The notes under the pieces were generated by a model. The model was not told the DNA's origin. It made no database searches and saw nothing but the letters and a program-made list of their open reading frames with translations. Both the position numbers and the translations under genes were made by a program. DNA of 19,605 nucleotides from CAYUEQ01 sp964443805 (GTDB lineage Bacteria > Bacillota_I > Bacilli_A > RF39 > UBA660), in contig CAYUEQ010000015.1 in NCBI GenBank assembly GCA_964443805.1, positions 1 through 19,605 on the forward strand, given 5' to 3'. Shown here in pieces: positions 13,692-19,605 of this stretch (positions within the stretch are counted from its first letter, which is position 1; every line of letters starts with the position of its first letter).

Positions 13692-15845
13692 TTAAACTCT
13701 TTCTATATTTTTAACAAAAGATAACTTTTTAATTTCTTTCATTATAATGTCTAAATCTTCTTTATTTTTAATTTTTAGACTTAATCTTAAGTTATTATAA
13801 ATTCCATCTTTAATTATATAAAATTTAACTATATTGATGTTTTTAGGACTTGTTACAGCGATAATATCTAAAAGAGGATTATCATCACGGGTTGTTTCGA
13901 TTATGACATCAGTTATATATTCATTTGTTGTATTTTTATTCCATGATACATTAATTAATCTTTCTTCTTTATCGGTTAAGTTAGAACAATCTTTAATATG
14001 GATTGAAACACCAGATCCTTTAGTTATATATCCGACAATATCATCTCCAATGATCGGTTTACAACATTTAGCTAGATTAACTTTAACACTATCTATACCT
14101 TCAACTAAGACATCACTATTATCTAAATTAAGTGATTCTTGTTTTTTCATTATCTTATCAACTAATATTTCTTTAACATTAGACTTATCATCAGATATTA
14201 AATTAATAATATAAGATGGTGTATAACGAAGAGAACCTACACTTAAATATAAATCATCTATATCTTTTAATTTTAAATCCATTATTATTTTATTTAAATT
14301 TTCATCGCTTAGAGTCTCATTTATCGATAATTTTCTTCTTTTTAGTTCTTTATCGATTAATTCTTTACCTTTTTCTTCATATAAAATACGATGTTTCTTA
14401 GAAAAATATGCTTTAATTTTATTTTTAGCTTGAGTTGTTTTAACAAAATTCAGCCAATCATTATTTGGAGTAGAATTTTTATTGGTTTGAATTTTAACAA
14501 TATCTCCATCTTCAAGTTCATGTGATAGGGAAACTATATTATCGTTTACTAATGCTCCAACACATGTTTCTCCAACACCGGAATGAATTCGATATGCAAA
14601 GTCGATTGGAGTTGATTTTTGTGGCAGTTCAACGACATCTCCTTTAGGAGTAAAGACATAAATAGAATCATTTAAAAACTCTTCTTTAATCGTTTCAACA
14701 AAGCTTTTATTACTACTTTCATTTTCATTAGATTCGATTAAGTTTCTAAACATCTCTAATCTTTGTTCCATCATAGTTTGAGAACCAGTTCTTGATTTTT
14801 CTTTATAAGACCAGTGAGAAGCTATTCCACTTTCAGCAATCTCATGCATCTCATAAGTACGAACTTGAATTTCATACTGAAAATTATCCACACCAAAAAC
14901 CGTTGTATGTAATGATTGATACATATTTTCTTTAGCCATTGAAATAAAATCTTTAAATCTCTTAGGAATAAACCTGAATTTAGAATGTAATAATCCAATT
15001 ACTGAATAACAATCACTTTCTTCATCAACTAGTACTCTTAATGCAAGAATGTCATAAATATCATTAAAAGAACGTCCTGTAGAAAGTTTAGTATAGATAC
15101 TATGTATACTTTTAACTCGTCCATAAACTTCAAATTTAATATTATGGTCATTTAATAATTCTGAAATTTGATTCTGCATTTCTAACAGTGATTTATTCAT
15201 TTCTATTCTTGTTTTTTCTAGTTTTTCAAGAATATCATTATATACATCTGGTTTTAAATATCTTAAACAGTGATCTTCTAACTCACTTTTAATTTTATTT
15301 ATACCTAAGCGATGAGCAATTGGTATAAAAACATTTAATGTTTCGTATGCTTTATATTTTTGTTTTTTATCACTTAAAACATTAGCTGTTCTTAAATTAT
15401 GTAATCTGTCAGCTAATTTAATTAATAATACTCGTACATCTTCAGATAGTCCAACTATTATTTTACGCATATGAATGTATGAACCTTCAGTATCATCAGT
15501 TAATTTTAATTTATTTAAAGTTGTAACCGTATTAACAATACCACTTATATCACAACCAAAGATATTGTCTATTTCTTCTATACTACCAGTTCCATTATTG
15601 ATTGTTTCATGTAATAATGCTGCAGTTAAAGTCTGATAGTCTACTTTATAATCCGTTAATATATAAGCAACATTTAAAGGATGAGTAATATACTCCTCAC
15701 CTGTTAATCTTTTAATTCCTTGATGGTGTTTTAAAGCATAGTGATATGCTTTTTCTATTATATCTTTTTCTTTATAATCTTTTATATATTCTTCTATTTT
15801 AATTATAAATTCTTCGTAGTTTGAAATTTCTTTTGTTTGTTGCAT
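13692..15845 (-). CDS. rel: RelA/SpoT-type (p)ppGpp synthetase with altered hydrolase site
   Basis: This long RSH protein (717 residues) makes the alarmone (p)ppGpp on ribosomes sensing uncharged tRNA. Order: HD hydrolase domain (about 30-180), synthetase domain (about 240-350; RFKDFISMAKENMYQSLHTTVFG and EIQVRT, with RFKD as in bifunctional enzymes), TGS (IYVFTPKGDVVELPQKSTPIDFAYRIHS, around 390-450), helical region, zinc-finger-like CCKPIIGDDIVGYI, and C-terminal ACT. The hydrolase metal and catalytic residues are changed: the usual HDxxED is HETINN (79-84), that is Asp78 to Glu and Glu81-Asp82 to Asn-Asn in streptococcal Rel numbering, while Arg46, His55, His79, Asp146 and Asn150 remain. 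The synthetase looks intact, so the enzyme may be mainly a synthetase. It lies 15 bases after comN with AAAGAGG. Confidence 0.93.
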   Translation of the reverse strand: MQQTKEISNYEEFIIKIEEYIKDYKEKDIIEKAYHYALKHHQGIKRLTGEEYITHPLNVAYILTDYKVDYQTLTAALLHETINNGTGSIEEIDNIFGCDISGIVNTVTTLNKLKLTDDTEGSYIHMRKIIVGLSEDVRVLLIKLADRLHNLRTANVLSDKKQKYKAYETLNVFIPIAHRLGINKIKSELEDHCLRYLKPDVYNDILEKLEKTRIEMNKSLLEMQNQISELLNDHNIKFEVYGRVKSIHSIYTKLSTGRSFNDIYDILALRVLVDEESDCYSVIGLLHSKFRFIPKRFKDFISMAKENMYQSLHTTVFGVDNFQYEIQVRTYEMHEIAESGIASHWSYKEKSRTGSQTMMEQRLEMFRNLIESNENESSNKSFVETIKEEFLNDSIYVFTPKGDVVELPQKSTPIDFAYRIHSGVGETCVGALVNDNIVSLSHELEDGDIVKIQTNKNSTPNNDWLNFVKTTQAKNKIKAYFSKKHRILYEEKGKELIDKELKRRKLSINETLSDENLNKIIMDLKLKDIDDLYLSVGSLRYTPSYIINLISDDKSNVKEILVDKIMKKQESLNLDNSDVLVEGIDSVKVNLAKCCKPIIGDDIVGYITKGSGVSIHIKDCSNLTDKEERLINVSWNKNTTNEYITDVIIETTRDDNPLLDIIAVTSPKNINIVKFYIIKDGIYNNLRLSLKIKNKEDLDIIMKEIKKLSFVKNIERV

Positions 15846-15860
15846 TTTAATATCCTCTTT

Positions 15861-16151
15861 CTACAGTAAACTACTATCGTCTTCAAAATTAGCATCTCTC
15901 TTATAATTTTTCATTTCTTTTTTTACATAATGATCAATTTTATCTATCGAAATATTTAATATATTATCAACCATTTGTTCTAAAGTTAAATTGTTTTTAT
16001 AATTCCAAACATTGATTTTTAAATAGTTCCAAATATCTTCTTTATTAATATAATTTATACCTGTTCTTTTAATTTCATTAATTTTGCAATCTAATGCTGG
16101 CTCTACTCTAATATATAGTTCGGTTAATGTATTAAAATTCTCCTTTTTCAT
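15861..16151 (-). CDS. ComN-like post-transcriptional regulator
   Basis: This small protein of 96 residues resembles the ComN (YrzD) family, described in Bacillus as a post-transcriptional regulator of comE mRNA that interacts with DivIVA. The recognisable core is LYIRVEPALDCKINEIKRTG, EDIWNYLKINVW and LTLEQMVDNILNI, matching the family pattern PAL..K..E....G, LW.YL....W and L..IV.DIL. I start at the ATG at 16151, which has AAAGGTG at good spacing; the ATG nine codons earlier lies only a few bases past a TATAAT (16186-16181) and would be leaderless. Synteny supports the call: in B. subtilis comN sits next to spoVB and upstream of relA. Function in this organism is unknown. Confidence 0.68.
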   Translation of the reverse strand: MKKENFNTLTELYIRVEPALDCKINEIKRTGINYINKEDIWNYLKINVWNYKNNLTLEQMVDNILNISIDKIDHYVKKEMKNYKRDANFEDDSSLL

Positions 16152-16219
16152 AATATCACCTTTGGTTTTTACATACATTTATTATATAACAAATGCCGTA
16201 ATTTTAAAAGAGGAACACT

Positions 16220-17539
16220 ATGAAAAAAAATTTATTTATTAAATCAACTCTTACACTAGCTATTGGAGCAATGCTTACTAAAACGCTTGGATTTATTATT
16301 AGAATAATATTTACAAGAATTATTGGAGAAGAAGGAATCTCATTATATATGTTAGTAATGCCAACATATTCTCTTTTAGTAGCAATAGCATCTCTAGGTC
16401 TTCCGGTAGCAATATCTAAACTAGTTGCAGAAGGTACAAGACTGGGCCGGAAGATATTTTTTTCTATACTACCATCTATTATTATAATTAACACTATTAT
16501 TATAATAGCTATAATCTATTTAAGTCCTACTATTGCAAATGATCTACTAAATGAACCTAGAGTTAGTAATTTTATTATTGCAATGTCTTTAGTACTACCG
16601 TTTATATCTTTATCTAGTTTAATAAGAGGTTATTTTTTTGGTAAACAAAACATGCTTCCTCATACACTATCTAATGTTATTGAACAAATTACACGTTTAA
16701 TCTTAGTGATTATATTTATTCCTAGACTATTAAAAATAAGTGTTGAAGTAGGTATTATTGGTTTAATATTATTAAGTATTATTTCTGAAATAGTATCTAT
16801 AATTGTCTTTTTAGTATTCTTACCTAGAAATTTTAAAATTAAAAAAGAAGATATAAAACCCGATTTAGGTACTGTAAAAGATGTTTTTTCAACTAGCATC
16901 CCGGCATTATCATCTCGTTTAATTGGAAATGTCGGCTATTTCTTTGAACCAATTATTTTAACTAATATCCTAATTTTTATTGGATATTCAAAAGACTTTG
17001 TTATTTTAGAATATGGCATATTTAATGCCTATACCCTGTCTTTATTATTTATGCCATCATTTTTTGTCAGTGCAATATCAACATCACTAATTCCAGAAAT
17101 ATCGAAGTTTTTGGCTTTAAGAAATATAAAAATGGTAAAAAAAAGAATAATCCAAGCAATTAAATTCACCTTTTTAGTTAGTCTATTTCTATCAATTTTT
17201 ATGTTTATTTTTTATGATAAAATTTCTTTGTTTATTTTTAATACCAATAGTGGTTCTACATATTTTAGAGTTTTAGTACCCTTCTTCTTGTTATTTTATA
17301 TCGAAGCGCCGTTAATAAGTTCATTACAAGCGTTAAACAAAGCTAAAACAACGATGAAAATAACTACAATTGGAGTATTTATCAAACTAGGTGCATTAAC
17401 TGTGTTTTCACTATGTAAAATAGGTATTTATGGGCTTATTATTGCAGAGATAATAAATATAATATTTGTAGTTGCAATGAACTACTATTTTTTAAAAAGA
17501 ACTTTAAATCATTATCAACGAATTTTAAAAGCATCATAA
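16220..17539 (+). CDS. SpoVB-type oligosaccharide/lipid flippase (MOP superfamily)
   Basis: This polytopic membrane protein of the MOP/MATE-like polysaccharide transporter superfamily translocates lipid-linked saccharides. The 439 residues are nearly all hydrophobic helices (about twelve). SpoVB-like stretches are YMLVMPTYSLLVAIASLGLP, VAISKLVAEG and RGYFFGKQNMLPHTLSNVIE. SpoVB proper is about 80 residues longer and acts in spore cortex assembly; nothing else here shows that this organism sporulates, so a role in peptidoglycan or surface-polymer export is equally possible. It diverges from the comN operon over a 68-base gap, with AGAGGA before its ATG, and its last 25 bases overlap the end of the converging phosphorylase gene. 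Confidence 0.88.
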   Translation: MKKNLFIKSTLTLAIGAMLTKTLGFIIRIIFTRIIGEEGISLYMLVMPTYSLLVAIASLGLPVAISKLVAEGTRLGRKIFFSILPSIIIINTIIIIAIIYLSPTIANDLLNEPRVSNFIIAMSLVLPFISLSSLIRGYFFGKQNMLPHTLSNVIEQITRLILVIIFIPRLLKISVEVGIIGLILLSIISEIVSIIVFLVFLPRNFKIKKEDIKPDLGTVKDVFSTSIPALSSRLIGNVGYFFEPIILTNILIFIGYSKDFVILEYGIFNAYTLSLLFMPSFFVSAISTSLIPEISKFLALRNIKMVKKRIIQAIKFTFLVSLFLSIFMFIFYDKISLFIFNTNSGSTYFRVLVPFFLLFYIEAPLISSLQALNKAKTTMKITTIGVFIKLGALTVFSLCKIGIYGLIIAEIINIIFVVAMNYYFLKRTLNHYQRILKAS

Positions 17540-18738
17540 ATTTCTCTATAATCAATATCTTTGTTTAAATACAAATAACAAAGTACATCTCCAACATTTA
17601 CTTCATCTTTTTCTTTTTTATTTAAAACAATCCCTACCGAATAATCAATTTTCTCGTCTTTGTTTATTCTTCCAGAACCTAATTTAACTGATAACTTACC
17701 TATTTTAAAAGCATCTATCGCTTCAATAAAACCAGATTCTTTAGACTTTATTTCAACTATGTTTTCTGATACTTTTAATAAAGATAAATCTCCTCCTTGG
17801 TACTTAACAATGTCAACAAATTTATTATAAGCATTTTTATTTTTTAAGTTTTTGGTTACTAACCTATAAGCATCATTATAAGATATACTTTTAGCCATCA
17901 TAACTAATTTAGATGATATTTCAATACAAAGTTTAGACAAATCATTTTCTTTTCCTTTTAGTACTTCTATTGCTTCAATAACTTCTAATGCATTACCAAC
18001 GTTATTACCTAGAGGAGTATCCATATTAGTTATAATTATTTCAACTTCCTTTTGATATGATGCACCTATTTTTTTCATATATTTAGCTAAAATATTGGCA
18101 TCACTTTCAGTTTTTATAAGTGCTCCACTACCTAATTTTAAATCAATTAGTATTTTATCAGCACCTAGAGCAATCTTTTTGCTCATAATACTTGATGCAA
18201 TTAAAGGAATAGATTCTACAGTATTAGTTACATCTCTTAGAGCATAAATTACTTTATCTAGTGGTGCAATATTGCTTGTTTGAGTACAAAAAACACCATG
18301 GTTTTTTAGTAAACACTCTTTAAACTCAGAATTACTTAATTCAACTTTAAAGCCTGGGATAGATTCTAATTTATCTACTGTACCACCAGTAAATCCTAAA
18401 CCTCTTCCACTGATTTTAGGAATATAAACAGAACATGCTGCAACTAAAGGAACAATTACCAAACTAGTTTTATCACCCACTCCACCTGTAGAATGTTTAT
18501 CTACTTTAATTCCAGGTATATCGGATAAATTAAGTACTTCTCCACTTTTTATAAATATGTCAGTTAAATAATAAGTTTCTTCATAATTCATACCATAATC
18601 ACATATAGCTCTTAATAATTTAGTCATTTCTTCATCAGTTATAACATTATTTAAATAACCATCAAAAGCATAATATAACTCATCATAGCTTAATATTTCA
18701 TAATTACTCTTCTTATTTATTATCTCTTCTATCTTCAT
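17515..18738 (-). CDS. pdp: Pyrimidine-nucleoside phosphorylase
   Basis: It cleaves uridine, thymidine or deoxyuridine with phosphate to base and (deoxy)ribose 1-phosphate in nucleoside salvage. Clear motifs are the phosphate-binding KHSTGGVGDKTS (about 82-93), ISGRGLGFTGGTVDKLESIPG (the thymidine phosphorylase family signature) and DLKLGSGALIKT. The helical N-terminal domain, alpha/beta domain and C-terminal domain (ESGFIEAIDAFKIGKLSVKLGSGR) are in order. At 407 residues it is slightly shorter than the roughly 430 of Bacillus Pdp; the ending is shared with the converging flippase gene, so some C-terminal residues may have been lost or replaced. A TATAAT just after the lemA terminator is the likely promoter -10 box; the ribosome site is weak (GATGGTG). 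DeoA is the close alternative name. Confidence 0.92.
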   Translation of the reverse strand: MKIEEIINKKSNYEILSYDELYYAFDGYLNNVITDEEMTKLLRAICDYGMNYEETYYLTDIFIKSGEVLNLSDIPGIKVDKHSTGGVGDKTSLVIVPLVAACSVYIPKISGRGLGFTGGTVDKLESIPGFKVELSNSEFKECLLKNHGVFCTQTSNIAPLDKVIYALRDVTNTVESIPLIASSIMSKKIALGADKILIDLKLGSGALIKTESDANILAKYMKKIGASYQKEVEIIITNMDTPLGNNVGNALEVIEAIEVLKGKENDLSKLCIEISSKLVMMAKSISYNDAYRLVTKNLKNKNAYNKFVDIVKYQGGDLSLLKVSENIVEIKSKESGFIEAIDAFKIGKLSVKLGSGRINKDEKIDYSVGIVLNKKEKDEVNVGDVLCYLYLNKDIDYREIYDAFKIR

Positions 18739-18763
18739 ATTTTCACCATCTAAATTATATCAT

Positions 18764-18800
18764 AAAAAATGTTCAAGTTAGAATTTAACTTGAACATTTT
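18764..18800 (-). terminator. Terminator of lemA, overlapping its stop codon
   Basis: Minus strand: a perfect 15-pair stem (18800-18786 with 18780-18766), loop AATTC, followed by TTTTTT. The last lemA codons (Asn-Val-Gln-Val) form the left arm and the stop TAA is in the loop/right-arm boundary. The -10 box TATAAT of pdp follows within about ten bases. Confidence 0.92.
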
Positions 18801-19323
18801 CTCTCTCTGTTTCTGCTGCTTCAAAAAATGTTTGTTTTTCAAATTTAAACATTAATGCAACTAAGTTAGATGGAAACATTTCAATCTTATTGTTTAATTT
18901 TAATACTGAATCATTATAAAATTGTCTTGCATAAGTTATTTTATCTTCAGTTTCTTTTAAATTAGCTTGCAAATCTTGAAAATTAGTATTAGCTTTTAAA
19001 TCTGGATAAGCTTCTGATAGTGCAAATAGCTTTGATATAGCATTTGTTAACTCACCATTAGCTTTCATCTGATCTTCTGGTAAAGATGCAGATACATATG
19101 TATTTCTGGCTTTAATAACACTATCTAAAGTTTCTTTTTCATGTTTTGCATAACCTTTTACAGTTTCTACTAAATTAGGAATTAAATCAAATCTTCTTTT
19201 TAACTGAATATCAATTTGACTCCACTCATTTTTTACTTTATTTCTTAAACTAACTAAATTATTATGAGTTGCAACTACATAAATCACAATAATAACTAAT
19301 ATTCCTAAAATTATATATGGCAT
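18778..19323 (-). CDS. lemA: LemA family protein
   Basis: LemA proteins are inner-membrane-anchored helical-bundle proteins of poorly known function, often linked to envelope or stress proteases. One N-terminal membrane segment (about residues 4-19, IILGILVIIVIYVVAT) is followed by NNLVSLRNKVKNEWSQIDIQLKRR and FDLIPNLVETVKGYAKHEKE, the family hallmark, then YPDLKANTNFQDLQANLKETEDKI and FPSNLVALMFKFEKQTFFEA. The 181 residues are normal. The ATG has GAGGAGG upstream, with a TATAAT just before it at 19347-19342, so it has its own start. It carries its own terminator, so it is a single-gene unit. Confidence 0.94.
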   Translation of the reverse strand: MPYIILGILVIIVIYVVATHNNLVSLRNKVKNEWSQIDIQLKRRFDLIPNLVETVKGYAKHEKETLDSVIKARNTYVSASLPEDQMKANGELTNAISKLFALSEAYPDLKANTNFQDLQANLKETEDKITYARQFYNDSVLKLNNKIEMFPSNLVALMFKFEKQTFFEAAETERENVQVKF

Positions 19324-19382
19324 TTCACATTCCTCCTCATAATTATAATATTAACATATTTATTTTTTATTCACAATAAATA

Positions 19383-19605
19383 TTACGGGAAATATTTAGT
19401 GATTTTTTTTGTATACCAATTAGGCTCAATTCCTAGTTGTCCATAATTATTGTATCCCCACGCATGTAGATTACCGGATTCATCTATACCTAAACTATGA
19501 AATCCTCCGCCGGATACTTCTTTGAATTTTGTACCATTCATAATTAAAGTTGGGGTTGGTTTGTTTTCTGTTGTTCCATCTCCTAGTTGACCATAATCAT
19601 TTTTT
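19383..19605 (-). CDS. RCC1-repeat (beta-propeller) protein, C-terminal end
   Basis: The last 73 codons of a larger gene that continues past the window edge. The translation contains the RCC1 repeat pattern twice: NDYGQLGDGTTENKPTPTLI near the edge and, after FKEVSGGGFHSLGIDESGNLHAWG, a second YNNYGQLGIEPN before the final IEPNWYTKKITKYFP. The spacing (YGQLG, roughly 50 residues, YGQLG) and the HSLGIDESG..WGYN core are typical of bacterial RCC1 propellers, which are usually surface or secreted proteins. Whether this one has a signal peptide cannot be seen. It precedes lemA on the same strand; an AT-only hairpin lies between them but without a T-run. Confidence 0.85.
   Translation of the reverse strand, partial: KNDYGQLGDGTTENKPTPTLIMNGTKFKEVSGGGFHSLGIDESGNLHAWGYNNYGQLGIEPNWYTKKITKYFP

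Noticed and set aside
13834..14401. Two plus-strand open frames (126 and 61 codons) inside rel
   Set aside because: Antisense shadows of the conserved rel coding sequence with no expression signals.
16204..16899. Minus-strand open frames (96 and 79 codons) inside the flippase gene
   Set aside because: They mirror membrane-helix codons of the plus-strand gene; the hydrophobic look is a by-product of AT-rich reverse complement.
19340..19390. AT-only hairpin between the RCC1 gene and lemA as a terminator
   Set aside because: The stem is entirely A/T and is not followed by a T-run on the coding strand.

Overview
The window is AT-rich bacterial chromosome from a low-GC Firmicute (Bacilli-like, possibly a lineage with a reduced genome; this is inferred from gene content and base composition only). 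The standard bacterial code fits: rarA and the PfkB kinase gene end in TGA, Trp is TGG, and genes carry GGAGG-type ribosome sites. The order comN-rel-dtd ... hisS-aspS ... (small RNA) ... rarA, with a spoVB-type gene beside comN, is a thinned-out version of the Bacillus subtilis arrangement. This supports both the gene calls and the assignment of the small RNA.

Layout. 1-1780 (+): the 3' part of rarA and an overlapping gpsA, closed by a terminator. 1801-1975 (-): a stand-alone structured RNA with its own promoter, best explained as a 6S RNA candidate. 2040-3821 (-): a solitary HerA-type ATPase. 3908-4468 (-): an acidic protein of unknown function with its own promoter and terminator. 4522-10649 (-): the tightly packed operon hisS-aspS-gatC-gatA-gatB, behind a T-box leader (10671-10796) that is unusually short. 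10850-11005: a start-less ORF remnant. 11049-11214 (-): tRNA-Ile(GAU) and tRNA-Glu(UUC), both with encoded CCA. 11321-11740 (-): a 139-residue unknown protein behind two tandem near-perfect promoters. 11843-16151 (-): the operon comN, rel, dtd, a PfkB-family sugar kinase with a proline-rich tail, and a free-standing Smr protein. 16220-17539 (+): a SpoVB-type flippase. 17515-18738 (-): pyrimidine-nucleoside phosphorylase. 18778-19323 (-): LemA. 19383 to the edge (-): the C-terminal end of an RCC1-repeat protein.

The main theme is translation and its stress control: two aminoacyl-tRNA synthetases, the GatCAB amidotransferase, D-aminoacyl-tRNA deacylase, two tRNAs, an uncharged-tRNA sensing leader and the (p)ppGpp enzyme. 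Chromosome maintenance genes (rarA, herA) sit at one end and envelope-related genes (spoVB-like, lemA, RCC1) at the other. I see no mobile element, CRISPR array or clear defence cassette. The most notable points are the altered hydrolase site of Rel, the minimal hisS T-box with no evident His specifier, the structured RNA next to rarA, the solitary herA with a palindrome in its promoter, and the strong tandem promoters in front of an unknown gene.
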